10,915 nt of DNA. Origin: Thermoanaerobacterales bacterium. Lineage in GTDB: Bacteria > Bacillota > Thermosediminibacteria > Thermosediminibacterales > Tepidanaerobacteraceae. The stretch is taken from contig DUTQ01000075.1 of NCBI GenBank assembly GCA_012841995.1, positions 1 through 10,915 on the forward strand, read 5' to 3'. Position numbers and translations under genes: made by a program. The stretch's first letter is position 1; the number at the start of each line of letters is the position of its first letter. Shown here piece after piece: positions 1 through 7,491 of the stretch. Below the pieces are notes generated by a model. The model was not told the origin of the DNA and made no database searches. It worked only from the letters and a program-made list of their open reading frames with translations.

Positions 1-603
1 GCGGTTTTTTTTACGTAATGCATATTCCTCGTCGCTCTCCTTCTTCAAGAGAATATAATTTCGCGCATTAAGAGTTTTTGGATGTAAAAGTTTCCCTTTA
101 GCTATAACATATTTAATAGTAGAATCTAAAGCCAAGATAAGAGCCTCGTCCAAATTTTCAATAGCCATGTCTCTGATTTTACCAATACCAGGGAAATTCC
201 TTGTGGGCTCAATATAATCTGAAACGAAAATTACTTTATCAAGCATCTCCATATCTTTATCTCCGGTGGTATGTAATCTTATCGCTCTTAAAATATCATT
301 ATCACTAATGCCATATACCTTGCGGGCTACTGCGGCACCTAATGGACCGTGTATTAGCACCTTCTCGCGTTTTTGTATTTCATCTAAAAGTATACCAAAA
401 TCTTCTGCCATTTTCAACAAATGATCTTGTGGAACCTCTCTAGCACAATCATGGAAAAGCCCTGCAATTTTTGCTTTTTTAACATCACACTCATGTATAA
501 TAGCAAGTTCTTCCGCAGTTTCCATAACTTTTAAACAATGATCAAATCTCTTCTTTGAAAGGCTTTTTCTTAACTTCATAAGCATTTTTGCGTCAATAAA
601 CAT
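1..603 (-). CDS. yqeK: YqeK-type HD-domain hydrolase (3' end outside window)
   Basis: HD-superfamily phosphohydrolase. Family members are reported to split diadenosine tetraphosphate symmetrically into two ADP, which fits a cytoplasmic nucleotide-housekeeping role next to nadD. My translation from the ATG at 603 gives 201 residues without a stop before the window edge, so the C-terminus is missing; B. subtilis YqeK is about 186 residues, so little should be lost. Visible metal-ligand motifs are H22 in RFDHCLKV, H51-D52 in GLFHDCAR, H85 in LIHGPLGA, H111 in RLHTTGD and D129 in VSDYIEP, the usual order for the family. The ribosome binding site AGGTGA overlaps the nadD stop and the gap is 5 bases, so translation is probably coupled to nadD. 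The family call is firm; the substrate is inferred from family knowledge. Confidence 0.88.
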   Translation of the reverse strand, partial: MFIDAKMLMKLRKSLSKKRFDHCLKVMETAEELAIIHECDVKKAKIAGLFHDCAREVPQDHLLKMAEDFGILLDEIQKREKVLIHGPLGAAVARKVYGISDNDILRAIRLHTTGDKDMEMLDKVIFVSDYIEPTRNFPGIGKIRDMAIENLDEALILALDSTIKYVIAKGKLLHPKTLNARNYILLKKESDEEYALRKKNR

Positions 604-608
604 TTTAT

Positions 609-1223
609 TCACCTGTAAAGACCATGTTTTTTTATATGCAATTCTACACTTTCAGGCAGAAGATATTTTATAGAAATCCCTTGTTTAACTCGTTTCCTAA
701 TTTCAGTTGAAGAAATATCCATACCTGTTACTTGTAAAGGATAAACAACCTTGCCGTAAAGATTTTTTATCTGGATTAACTTCTGATCTAATTTTTCAAT
801 TGGATAACCAGGTCTTGTAGCTGCAATAAAAGTACAATAATTCAACACATCCCTAACATCTTTCCATGTCAATATGTCAAGCACTGCATCAGCACCACTT
901 ATAAAATAAAGAGCTGTGTCAGGCCCATAAATCTTCTTAAATTCACAGAGGGTGTCTACAGTGTAGGTTAAACCATGTCTATCAATCTCAACTCTTGAGA
1001 CTTTAAAATATGGATTGCTGTTTATAGCAAGTATTGTCATTAAATATCTTTCTTCAGCAGGGGTTACTTCGTAATCTTTTTTATGGGGCGGATTACCTGC
1101 TGGAGTAAATATAACCTCGTCCAATTTAAAAGTAGTTCTTGCCGCTTCAGCCGTAACTAAATGTCCATAGTGAATAGGATCAAATGTACCTCCCATAACT
1201 CCTACCCTGTTCTTTATTTTCAA
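609..1223 (-). CDS. nadD: Nicotinate-nucleotide adenylyltransferase
   Basis: Catalyses nicotinate mononucleotide + ATP to deamido-NAD + PPi in NAD synthesis; cytoplasmic. The 204-residue protein is full length for the family. The N-terminal nucleotidyltransferase signature [11 protein letters not shown] (residues 11-21) carries the HxGH motif, and the C-terminal [10 protein letters not shown] (about 170-179) is the second conserved ATP-binding motif. The start is TTG at 1221-1223, chosen because AGGGGAGA lies 7-8 bases upstream and no better start precedes the conserved motif. The gene sits between obg and yqeK, the common Firmicutes order. It has its own sigma-A-like promoter in the 88-base gap after obg and is followed 5 bases later by yqeK. 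Nothing is missing from the catalytic motifs. Confidence 0.95.
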   Translation of the reverse strand: MKIKNRVGVMGGTFDPIHYGHLVTAEAARTTFKLDEVIFTPAGNPPHKKDYEVTPAEERYLMTILAINSNPYFKVSRVEIDRHGLTYTVDTLCEFKKIYGPDTALYFISGADAVLDILTWKDVRDVLNYCTFIAATRPGYPIEKLDQKLIQIKNLYGKVVYPLQVTGMDISSTEIRKRVKQGISIKYLLPESVELHIKKHGLYR

Positions 1224-1258
1224 AGTTCGCTCTCCCCTTACTACACCAAATTAAAAAG

Positions 1259-1288
1259 ATTATAACATATTTACAAAATATATTTCAA
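1259..1288 (-). promoter_or_regulatory. Sigma-A-type promoter for nadD-yqeK
   Basis: Read on the minus strand, TTGAAA (1283-1288) and TATAAT (1259-1264) are 18 bases apart. A TG one base before the -10 box gives an extended -10. The predicted start is about 30 bases before the nadD TTG. The match is by eye. Confidence 0.6.
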
Positions 1289-1311
1289 TATAATCGAAGT
1301 TTTGGACTTTA

Positions 1312-2580
1312 TTATTCCACATAATAAAACTCTGATTCTCCGATTTTCACTAAGTCACCTGGCTTGATTTTTTGCATTTTAAGGGCATCATCTAAACCGA
1401 TTCTTTTAAAAGTATGCTGCAATCTTTTTACTGCCGATTCGTTGCCAAGATCTGTCATAGCCACTAACCGTTCGACTACTTTTCCGGATACATAAAACAC
1501 ATCTTTACGCTTTTCAATCTTAAACGGCTCTTCTTCCTCAACTCTATACTCTTTAATATCTTCTGTGGCTACCACTTTGGGTATTTGTTTCAACAGTTGA
1601 TTTATGCAAAATATGAGTTCTTTAATACCTTGTCCCGTAACTGCCGAAACAGGTATTACTTTATAGCCCTGTTGTTCTAAAACCAGCCTACATTTTTCTA
1701 GCTGTTCTTTTGCTGAAGGCAAGTCAATCTTATTTGCAGCTATTATTTGCGGTTTTTTCGAAAGATCCTTTTTGTATTTGGCAAGTTCTTTGTTTATTAT
1801 CATAAACCCTTCTAGCGGGTTGTTCTCCGCTCCTGACATATCTATTACATGGACAAGCAGCCTTGTCCTTTCCACATGTCTTAAAAATTCATGCCCTAAT
1901 CCCTGACCTTCATGCGCTCCCTCTATTAGACCAGGGATATCGGCTATTACAAAGTTTATTCCTTCACCAGGTCCCAAATCTACTACTCCTAGATTTGGGG
2001 CTAATGTAGTAAAAGGATAATCAGCAATTTTCGGCCTTGCAGCAGTCATTCTTGAAAGTAAAGTTGATTTGCCAGCATTGGGAAGACCTATTAGACCTAC
2101 ATCAGCCAGTAGTTTTAATTCGAGTATAACCCATTTTTCTTCTCCAGGTTCACCTTTTTCAGCAAAATCAGGCGCTCTATGCACAGATGATGTAAACCGG
2201 GCGTTTCCCCTGCCACCTCTGCCTCCTTTAGCTACAACAAAGCTCTGACCATCATCTACTAAATCCGCTATAACCTTACCACTTTCTTCATCTTTTACGA
2301 CAGTTCCGGGTGGGACACGTATAATTAAATCATCTGCATTTTTTCCTGTCTTGTTTGAGCCCTGGCCGTGTTCACCTCTTTTTGCTTTATAGTGGACCTT
2401 ATATCTAAAATCCATAAGCGTAGTTAGGTTAGAATCCACCAAAAATATTACATCTCCACCCTTACCTCCATCCCCACCATTAGGGCCACCTCGCGGTACG
2501 AACTTTTCCCTTCGGAAAGCAACGATTCCATTGCCTCCATCACCAGCTTTAACATAGATTTTTGCCCTGTCAATAAACAA
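1312..2580 (-). CDS. obg: Obg-family GTPase (CgtA/ObgE)
   Basis: Essential GTPase that associates with the 50S ribosomal subunit and takes part in ribosome assembly and stress signalling; in Bacillus it is also needed for sporulation. The 422-residue protein has the glycine-rich Obg fold (about 1-158, with GGPNGGDGGKGGD), a G domain with GLPNAGKS (165-172), the switch segment DYPFTTLAPNLG (187-198), DIPG (214-217), NKID (283-286) and SAV (312-314), and a C-terminal OCT domain (about 345-422), which makes it the Firmicutes-type three-domain protein. The start is TTG at 2578-2580, supported by AAAGGTGAT about 6 bases upstream. It follows the Spo0B-like gene after 131 bases, mirroring the spo0B-obg pair of Bacillus. 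No intrinsic terminator is visible before nadD. Confidence 0.97.
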   Translation of the reverse strand: MFIDRAKIYVKAGDGGNGIVAFRREKFVPRGGPNGGDGGKGGDVIFLVDSNLTTLMDFRYKVHYKAKRGEHGQGSNKTGKNADDLIIRVPPGTVVKDEESGKVIADLVDDGQSFVVAKGGRGGRGNARFTSSVHRAPDFAEKGEPGEEKWVILELKLLADVGLIGLPNAGKSTLLSRMTAARPKIADYPFTTLAPNLGVVDLGPGEGINFVIADIPGLIEGAHEGQGLGHEFLRHVERTRLLVHVIDMSGAENNPLEGFMIINKELAKYKKDLSKKPQIIAANKIDLPSAKEQLEKCRLVLEQQGYKVIPVSAVTGQGIKELIFCINQLLKQIPKVVATEDIKEYRVEEEEPFKIEKRKDVFYVSGKVVERLVAMTDLGNESAVKRLQHTFKRIGLDDALKMQKIKPGDLVKIGESEFYYVE

Positions 2581-2711
2581 AGGTACATCACCTTTTTCAA
2601 AGTTTATTTTCTATATGAATAAATGTCTGATTCCTGTTAGAAAGCGAAATCATATCTTTCATTTTATTAATTTATGTAATATATTCGAAATCTATCCAAC
2701 TTTGTTTTAAA

Positions 2712-3308
2712 CTACCTATGAACTATGCTTATAAATCTGTCGTCTTTATTTGAATGGATTCGTATATTTGCCTTTCCTAAAACCAATTTTAAATCCTTCA
2801 ATTCTGGCTCACAATTCATAATATCATCAGCAAGTTTTTTTACCTTATTTACAAACTTATCTGTTAATACTATGTTTTCTTGTAATTCAATATTTATATT
2901 GAATCCCTTTTCCTTGTAATAGTAATAAATTTCAAGCAAATAGCACAAGAGGTTGTAATCAAGTTCAAATAATGAATTAATACTCTCACTTGAATTTTTG
3001 AACTTATTTATGTATGCTAATGCTTTGTCATATTTTTTTAGCTGTATCATCGTCATGATAATCTGCATTTGATTTTGATAATCATGTTTTATCAAACTAA
3101 AAACTTTCAACAATGTTTTTTTAGTTGAAGCTATAGCTTTTTTATGAAAAAAGAAGATAAGTATACAATAAATTAAAAAAAGTATGCTAAAAATAATCTT
3201 TTTAGTCATATCACCTATAAAGTATATTATAGCTATACCTAAAGTAGCTTGTACAATTAATGAAGTAATAAAAAGCACAGGCTTGTTCAAAAAACCAAAT
3301 CCTTTCAT
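2712..3308 (-). CDS. Membrane-anchored Spo0B-like phosphorelay protein
   Basis: 198 residues. Two hydrophobic segments (about 11-31 and 37-54) are followed by a cytoplasmic helical region with KHDYQNQMQIIMTMIQLKKY (residues 74-93). This resembles the Spo0B four-helix-bundle (SPOB_a) motif RHDWxNxLQxIxGxLxLxKY; H75 is the likely phosphoacceptor. Its place between rpmA and obg is that of spo0B. Bacillus Spo0B is soluble and passes phosphate from Spo0F to Spo0A; the clostridial version has a membrane anchor instead, and its partners are unknown to me. The C-terminal part shows none of the N, G1 or G2 boxes of an active kinase ATPase, so it should not autophosphorylate. The ATG at 3306-3308 lacks a recognisable Shine-Dalgarno sequence, and an in-frame stop lies four codons upstream. 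Confidence 0.75.
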   Translation of the reverse strand: MKGFGFLNKPVLFITSLIVQATLGIAIIYFIGDMTKKIIFSILFLIYCILIFFFHKKAIASTKKTLLKVFSLIKHDYQNQMQIIMTMIQLKKYDKALAYINKFKNSSESINSLFELDYNLLCYLLEIYYYYKEKGFNINIELQENIVLTDKFVNKVKKLADDIMNCEPELKDLKLVLGKANIRIHSNKDDRFISIVHR

Positions 3309-3317
3309 AAAAACAAA

Positions 3318-3346
3318 CTAATACTTTATTCTATAAATTTTGGCAA
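3318..3346 (-). promoter_or_regulatory. Possible promoter just before the Spo0B-like gene
   Basis: On the minus strand TTGCCA (3341-3346) and TATTAG (3318-3323) are separated by 17 bases. The -10 box ends only about 9 bases before the ATG, so any transcript would have almost no leader, in keeping with the absent ribosome binding site. The box matches are mediocre in AT-rich DNA. Confidence 0.25.
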
Positions 3347-3465
3347 TATCCTTTTTGTTGTGAGTAATTGTTGATTTGAGTTTTTGAACAAAATAGAAAC
3401 AAATACTTTCTTAAACCCGTATAATTAAATTTTATTTTAAAGAAATTTAGTTTTTCTTACAGTTA

Positions 3466-3497
3466 TAAAAAAAGCTCCTTATGGAGTAAAGGAGCTT
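3466..3497 (-). terminator. Intrinsic terminator after rpmA
   Basis: On the minus strand, AAGCTCCTT (3489-3497) pairs perfectly with AAGGAGCTT (3472-3480) around an 8-base loop, followed directly by a run of T. The upstream arm includes the first two bases of the rpmA TAA stop codon. It should end most rplU-prp-rpmA transcripts; any read-through would supply the Spo0B-like gene and obg. Confidence 0.88.
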
Positions 3498-3768
3498 ACA
3501 CTTCAGCATAAACATTGGCAAGTTTTTTATCTTTACCTTTTTGTTCAAACTTAACAACACCATCCGTTTTAGCAAACAAGGTATGGTCGACTCCCATTCC
3601 CACGTTCTTTCCGGGATATATCTTCGTGCCTCTCTGCCGAATAATAATACTGCCAGCACTCACAAATTGGCCATCAGCACTTTTAACACCAAGTCGTTTG
3701 GATTCACTATCTCTTCCGTTTCTTGTGCTACCCATTCCTTTTTTCTTGGCAAATAGTTGTAGATTCAT
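3496..3768 (-). CDS. rpmA: 50S ribosomal protein L27
   Basis: 90-residue large-subunit protein whose N-terminus reaches the peptidyl-transferase centre. It begins [15 protein letters not shown]. The MNLQLFA segment is the Firmicutes-type N-terminal extension, removed after LFA by the protease Prp, whose gene lies immediately upstream. The conserved core [15 protein letters not shown] and the [20 protein letters not shown] region are present and the length is normal. The ATG directly abuts the prp stop codon, with GGAGGTGC inside the end of prp, so the two are translationally coupled. The terminator begins within its stop codon. Confidence 0.98.
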   Translation of the reverse strand: MNLQLFAKKKGMGSTRNGRDSESKRLGVKSADGQFVSAGSIIIRQRGTKIYPGKNVGMGVDHTLFAKTDGVVKFEQKGKDKKLANVYAEV

Positions 3769-4107
3769 CTACAGCACCTCCTTTTTTGACTCTATTTTTA
3801 TATAATCAGGATAGGATTTTGCAATATCTTTAATGCCTAGGCAAACTGTTTCAAGAATAACATATGCTATATCTTGTGACTTTTGATTTAACTTGGCAGG
3901 TAGTTGTATTCGGAAATAGCCCTCTTCTTTTATTAGTATAGGATCTATACCAGCTACTTTTTCTATTCCAAGAACACATGTCTCAGCCAATGCTGACACA
4001 CCTGCGCAGACAATATCACTTCCATATTCAGCATAATCTGCATGACCTATAATATTTAAGCCTATTAAATTTCCTGACAGTCCTCTATTAATTTGTACTT
4101 TAATCAT
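3769..4107 (-). CDS. prp: Ribosomal-processing cysteine protease Prp (YsxB)
   Basis: Cysteine protease that removes the N-terminal extension of L27 before it functions in the ribosome. The 112-residue protein shows the family catalytic pair H22 (GHADYAEYGSDIVCAG) and C34 at the expected spacing, followed by VSALAETCVLGIEK. It lies between rplU and rpmA, as in other Firmicutes, with 17 bases to rplU and none to rpmA. The MNLQLFA extension on the neighbouring L27 is its expected substrate, so enzyme and target are both visible here. No clear Shine-Dalgarno sequence precedes the ATG at 4107; initiation may depend on ribosomes finishing rplU. Confidence 0.94.
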   Translation of the reverse strand: MIKVQINRGLSGNLIGLNIIGHADYAEYGSDIVCAGVSALAETCVLGIEKVAGIDPILIKEEGYFRIQLPAKLNQKSQDIAYVILETVCLGIKDIAKSYPDYIKIESKKEVL

Positions 4108-4124
4108 TTTTAGATAAAATACGC

Positions 4125-4436
4125 CTATGCCTCTATTTTTTCAATCATTATCTCTGTATATGGTTGCCTGTGTCCTTGCTTTTTACGATAGTTTTTCTTT
4201 GGTTTATACTTAAAGACGATTATTTTTTCCCCTTTACCATGTTTTTGGATATTTGCTATAACCTTAACATTTTCTAGCCATGGTGTACCTACTTGGAGTT
4301 TATCATCTTTTGATACTGCCAAAACAGTATCAAACTCTACCTTTTCTCCTTCAGGAGCAGGGAGTTTTTCAACCTTAAGAATATCTCCTTCTTCTACTTT
4401 ATATTGCTTTCCGCCGGTCTCAATAATTGCATACAT
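4125..4436 (-). CDS. rplU: 50S ribosomal protein L21
   Basis: 103-residue large-subunit protein that binds 23S rRNA. It begins [18 protein letters not shown], the hallmark L21 N-terminus, and has the conserved [20 protein letters not shown] segment near the C-terminus; the length is standard. The ATG at 4434-4436 is preceded by AAGGAGGATG with about 10 bases between GGAGG and the start. It is first in the rplU-prp-rpmA operon, behind a strong promoter and an L21-leader-like RNA. Confidence 0.98.
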   Translation of the reverse strand: MYAIIETGGKQYKVEEGDILKVEKLPAPEGEKVEFDTVLAVSKDDKLQVGTPWLENVKVIANIQKHGKGEKIIVFKYKPKKNYRKKQGHRQPYTEIMIEKIEA

Positions 4437-4524
4437 ATATTTTCATCCTCCTTATACTCGCCGGAAACAGGTAAAATATTTTTTTAAAACCAGTCCCGTG
4501 CGGTGGCCGGCATCACGAACCACC
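4437..4524 (-). ncRNA. L21-leader-like 5' UTR
   Basis: From the predicted transcription start near 4524, the minus-strand leader opens with GGTGG (4520-4524) pairing with CCACC (4502-4506). Between them lies TTCGTGATGCCGG. This resembles the Firmicutes L21 leader, a putative autoregulatory element in front of rplU. The rest is AT-rich and ends in the Shine-Dalgarno sequence. The call rests on position and hairpin sequence by eye. Confidence 0.55.
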
Positions 4525-4530
4525 TTTGTT

Positions 4531-4560
4531 ATTTTAGCACATGTAAAGCTAATATGTCAA
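4531..4560 (-). promoter_or_regulatory. Sigma-A promoter of rplU-prp-rpmA
   Basis: On the minus strand a perfect TTGACA (4555-4560) is followed after 18 bases by TAAAAT (4531-4536), with TG one base upstream of the -10 box. It lies in the 9 bases after the stop of the upstream gene and about 90 bases before the rplU ATG, leaving room for the leader RNA. Confidence 0.75.
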
Positions 4561-4569
4561 TTTAAAAGA

Positions 4570-5007
4570 TTATTTAGGAAAATGCCATACCAATGACTTA
4601 TTTGCTTTTTCAGATGAGGCTCTTTTTAATTCTGCAATTTCTCGTAACTCAACCACATTAGCTTTTTCTAACAGATCAACTACATTATCTTTCTTAAATT
4701 GTTGTACAGCAACAACACCACTTTCATTGTCTAAATCATAATTTATTTCTTCTGATGAATATTCTTCTGTTGATTTTTTATTTATTTCAGTTTTGATTTC
4801 ACCTTCCTTTTTCTTAACTTCATTTTTTCCCTTGCTTTTTATAACATCTTTTAAATTTTTTCCATCATGTTTCTCTTTTAGTGAATAATTCCCCCTGCTC
4901 CCCTGAAGAAATGCAGTTAATCCCAATATGTTTGCCAAAAGCAAAATATAGATTAAGGACATCATATTTTCATCGATTCTCTTCTCCAAGTTTTTTATAA
5001 TAGACAT
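4570..5007 (-). CDS. Unrecognised membrane-anchored charged protein
   Basis: 145 residues; I do not recognise the family. A short N-terminus is followed by one hydrophobic segment (about 16-34, SLIYILLLANILGLTAFLQ), then a long Lys/Glu-rich, probably disordered stretch (about 37-95), and a C-terminal part with possible coiled-coil character (VVDLLEKANVVELREIAELK). The likely topology is a single-pass anchor with a charged tail. The ATG at 5005-5007 has the strong binding site GAGGGGGAAT, so translation is credible. The hydrophobic segment resembles that of the plus-strand gene at 8558-8923 (9 of 19 positions identical by eye, including N-x-[IL]-G). It lies downstream of ypeB in the same direction but 317 bases away. 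A sporulation role is only a guess from the neighbourhood. Confidence 0.75.
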   Translation of the reverse strand: MSIIKNLEKRIDENMMSLIYILLLANILGLTAFLQGSRGNYSLKEKHDGKNLKDVIKSKGKNEVKKKEGEIKTEINKKSTEEYSSEEINYDLDNESGVVAVQQFKKDNVVDLLEKANVVELREIAELKRASSEKANKSLVWHFPK

Positions 5008-5324
5008 ACTGATTCCCCCTCTATAGAAAGTCTAAATAAAAAATCCAATGTTAACTCCAGTGTAGAAAGCAATGTTATTTTTCTTCATAATATTATATTA
5101 TGCAGCTTTAAGTTTATTCGTTAAGATTAGGTCAAAAAATAACAGGCACACGCCTACTTTAAATTGGCTAATAATAGCAATATTAGCACGATAAATACAA
5201 TAATTGTATCATTGAAAAATCTCTATATTACTAATGGCTAGTGTTACTTCTATAAGCTTTTTAAAACTCCCTTAACAAAGCCTTCATTTATTCATAAATT
5301 GTTCAATGTACTCTGCGTTACGTG
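5008..5324 (-). other. 317-base intergenic stretch after ypeB
   Basis: No credible complete gene. On the minus strand it holds a short hydrophobic reading frame without a start (5154-5222), a 7-bp inverted repeat GCTAATA/TATTAGC (5167-5187), a small ATACAA/TTGTAT inverted repeat near 5194-5208, and AT-rich DNA before the next gene. None of the hairpins has a convincing U-tract, so I call no terminator for ypeB. Confidence 0.5.
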
Positions 5325-6674
5325 TTACATTGTCATTATGCCCTTTTGGGTCTCAACTACTTTGAGTATTTGCTCTTCCTCACCATTTTGTGCATTTATA
5401 TATATATAGAATCGTTCCTCTCCAAGTTTTGCATCAACCTCATAACAAAGCCTTTCTTTTAGCGATGGATCAGGAATAAGAGCAAGGCGAACTTTATTGA
5501 CTCTTAAGTTTTTACTCAATATTTTCATAATATCTTGTTTGCTAAATTTTACTTTATCAAACTTTCTTTCGGTATGAAAAGTATAGTAAGCTACAGTATC
5601 AGCACCTACTACCTGACCATTATCAAGAGCAATTTCAACTTTTATAAAATCAGGGTAGAGTAGTATCTCTTCAGATGTAGGGACAAACGTAAAAGTAACG
5701 GTGTTATCTTCTTTTAAATAGCCGGTAGCCTTCATGTTGTCAAATCCTCGAGAGTTAAGGAAAGTATTTGCCTTATCTTTTGCTTCGTCTACGCTAATTT
5801 TTTGTTCTTCTATCTTTCTTGTATTTAAAAACCATAAGACATGCCCGCCTTGTTTGCTGACATCCGCAACTATATTTGGAGAGTTAGATTTGCCTCTTTT
5901 AAACTCTATACTGTAAGCAGGTATTACACCTTTGACTTTACCTGTTACTTTTATATCGTATTTATTATTGTTCCGACCGATTATGAATTTTTTAGCAATA
6001 TCTTGAGCTTCAGTTTCTGTAATGATCTTGTTTTTCAAACCTTTTGGTCTAATCTCTTCTGTATGATCAGAAAAAGGACCATCATAAGTGATAGTAGGCG
6101 CCTCTTTTTTAAGTTTTTGATCAATGTTAGCAAAATCTTCTGCAATGCCTGATTGGAGATCTTGTGTTTTACCCTTTAGAAATGTCTGATTTTCCCACTT
6201 AATTCGGCCAGATGCAACTTTTTCTTGAATTTTTCGAAGCTGTTTATTTAAAGTTGCAGAATTATCTTTAAATACCTCCATCTTTTTCCACTCGTTAGCA
6301 GTTATCTCATTATTTTTAACCGCTTTCTGAGCTAATGTGTAGGAGAAGTCACCCAGTTGTGCAAAAAATTTTTGACAGTTTGTCATATCCTGCTGCCCCA
6401 ATGGCAACGACGATAGGTTTTCTCTTGCTGCTTCAGCTTGATGCCATATTGTGGTTAAAGTCATGATTCGCTGCTGGTTTGAAGATGTGACCATACACTT
6501 GGAAATCAAAATATTTATGTTATTTACCCGATCGATAAGATTATAAAAGCAACGTTGGTGTGCTGCTTCTAATGCATTTTGTGCAGAATACGCTCTGCTT
6601 GACATTACCCACAAACTGATAATAATGCCACCAATTATAAGCAGGGCAACAATCCAACTATTTCTTTTATTCAA
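5325..6674 (-). CDS. ypeB: Germination protein YpeB
   Basis: Partner of the spore cortex-lytic enzyme SleB: each protects and localises the other in dormant spores so that cortex can be degraded at germination. With the TTG start at 6672-6674 the protein is 449 residues, matching B. subtilis YpeB at about 450. This start is chosen because GGAGGG sits about 7 bases upstream, the anchor NSWIVALLIIGGIIISLWVM follows at once (about 5-24), and a further upstream TTG would add 27 unlikely residues overlapping sleB. An alpha-helical middle region is followed by PepSY-like YpeB repeats in the C-terminal half, for example ITETEAQDIAKKFI and ISVDEAKDKANTFLNSRGF. The gene begins 23 bases after sleB, the standard order, so both are probably made from one forespore transcript. 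Confidence 0.93.
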   Translation of the reverse strand: MNKRNSWIVALLIIGGIIISLWVMSSRAYSAQNALEAAHQRCFYNLIDRVNNINILISKCMVTSSNQQRIMTLTTIWHQAEAARENLSSLPLGQQDMTNCQKFFAQLGDFSYTLAQKAVKNNEITANEWKKMEVFKDNSATLNKQLRKIQEKVASGRIKWENQTFLKGKTQDLQSGIAEDFANIDQKLKKEAPTITYDGPFSDHTEEIRPKGLKNKIITETEAQDIAKKFIIGRNNNKYDIKVTGKVKGVIPAYSIEFKRGKSNSPNIVADVSKQGGHVLWFLNTRKIEEQKISVDEAKDKANTFLNSRGFDNMKATGYLKEDNTVTFTFVPTSEEILLYPDFIKVEIALDNGQVVGADTVAYYTFHTERKFDKVKFSKQDIMKILSKNLRVNKVRLALIPDPSLKERLCYEVDAKLGEERFYIYINAQNGEEEQILKVVETQKGIMTM

Positions 6675-6697
6675 AGATATCCCTCCAATAAAACATA

Positions 6698-7186
6698 TTA
6701 TTTCCCAAAAACATGGTTGCCAAGTTGTGTTATTATTCGACGAGTCCAGATCCACGGGTGTACCTTTTTATATGGATTCCAAAAAAATAAACTCCCATAA
6801 GTCGGATCCCAGCCATTTATAGAATCACGTGCTGCGTTAAAGTTTGCTCTTGATGGATACTGTACCCATAATTGTCCATTGCGGACAGATTCAAAGGCAC
6901 CTGGCTGATAAATTACACCAGCCACCGTTCCAGGGAATTTAGGGCTTTTTACTCTATTAAGTATTACCGCCCCAACTCCTACCTGGCCTATATAAGGTTC
7001 CCCACCTGCTTCACCTGATATGAGTCTTGACAAGAGTAAATAATCAGCACCACGGGCTGAAACAGCGTAACCTATATTTTCCGCCTGTGCCCTATTTTGC
7101 TGTAAATTATATAACATAAACAACATTGAAACTACTAAAAGAGATAGCAAAATCCACTTCCATCTTTTTACTAATAATTTTTTCAA
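6698..7186 (-). CDS. sleB: SleB-type spore cortex-lytic enzyme without PG-binding domain
   Basis: Lytic transglycosylase of the SleB/CwlJ (Hydrolase_2) family, which degrades muramic-lactam cortex peptidoglycan during germination. The 162-residue protein has an N-terminal hydrophobic signal or anchor (about 11-28), a short linker, then the catalytic domain: LISGEAGGEPYIGQVGVGAV with the catalytic glutamate expected at E59, YQPGAFES, and FFWNPYKKVHPWIW near the end. Classical SleB is about 300 residues with a peptidoglycan-binding domain between signal and catalytic domain; that domain is absent here. The size is CwlJ-like, but CwlJ lacks a signal peptide and is not paired with ypeB, so SleB is the better name. 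The start is TTG at 7184-7186 with GAGGGTGAT upstream. Confidence 0.93.
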   Translation of the reverse strand: MKKLLVKRWKWILLSLLVVSMLFMLYNLQQNRAQAENIGYAVSARGADYLLLSRLISGEAGGEPYIGQVGVGAVILNRVKSPKFPGTVAGVIYQPGAFESVRNGQLWVQYPSRANFNAARDSINGWDPTYGSLFFWNPYKKVHPWIWTRRIITQLGNHVFGK

Positions 7187-7216
7187 TTATATCACCCTCT
7201 TCAACATGTTTAGTTT

Positions 7217-7245
7217 TATTTTGCGTATTTTCCATTTAGTTATAC
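7217..7245 (-). promoter_or_regulatory. Sigma-G-like promoter for sleB-ypeB
   Basis: On the minus strand GTATA (7241-7245) and CAAAATA (7217-7223) are 17 bases apart, one mismatch from the forespore sigma-G pattern (GHATR, 17-18, CATWHTA). Forespore expression is what is known for sleB-ypeB in Bacillus. Matched by eye in AT-rich DNA. Confidence 0.4.
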
Positions 7246-7248
7246 TGA

Positions 7249-7278
7249 CACTCTTTTAAACATTTTAATCATATAATA
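7249..7278 (+). promoter_or_regulatory. Sigma-K-like promoter for the 7312-7820 operon
   Basis: CATATAATA (7270-7278) fits the mother-cell sigma-K -10 pattern CATAnnnTA exactly. A core AC within CACT (7249-7252) lies 17 bases upstream, as sigma-K requires. The predicted start falls about 25 bases before the ATG. The -10 box also contains TATAAT, so sigma-A recognition is possible, although no -35 stands at the right distance for it. Confidence 0.4.
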
Positions 7279-7311
7279 ATTTAGGGGAAAATTTAAAAGG
7301 GGGAAAGGTCA

Positions 7312-7491
7312 ATGGAAAATACAACAGGCAAAACAAGTAAAACCAATAAAGATTGCCAACCGCCGAGGCAGCGTCATAACCCCTATAATCTTTTTTTAAT
7401 ACTTATACTTTTAATAAACTCTTTTGGCATTTCTAATAATATTAAAAAATTAAAATCAAGAAACAGCAATGAGGAGGTAAAAAAGAAATGA
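7312..7491 (+). CDS. Small single-pass membrane protein, unrecognised
   Basis: 59 residues. A polar, Lys/Thr-rich N-terminus ending QPPRQRHNPYN is followed by the hydrophobic segment NLFLILILLINSFGI (about 26-40) and a charged tail ending EEVKKK. A strong ribosome binding site (AAGGGGGAAAGG) precedes the ATG. Its stop overlaps the next start as ATGA (7488-7491), and its end carries the next gene's GAGGAGG, so the pair is translationally coupled. The stretch LFLILILL also occurs in the two micro-proteins at 8999-9097 and 9202-9282. I do not recognise a named family. Likely a spore-associated membrane protein, by context only. A sigma-K-like promoter lies upstream. Confidence 0.78.
   Translation: MENTTGKTSKTNKDCQPPRQRHNPYNLFLILILLINSFGISNNIKKLKSRNSNEEVKKK

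Noticed and set aside
2596..2665. Short minus-strand frame (about 21 codons, MKDMISLSNRNQ...) between the Spo0B-like gene and obg
   Set aside because: No Shine-Dalgarno sequence and no recognisable features; likely chance.
3447..3805. Several open frames overlapping rpmA on both strands
   Set aside because: All are shadows of the L27 gene in other frames.
6675..6755. 27-residue upstream extension of YpeB
   Set aside because: It overlaps sleB, lacks a binding site, and the TTG at 6674 has GGAGGG and gives the family's usual length.
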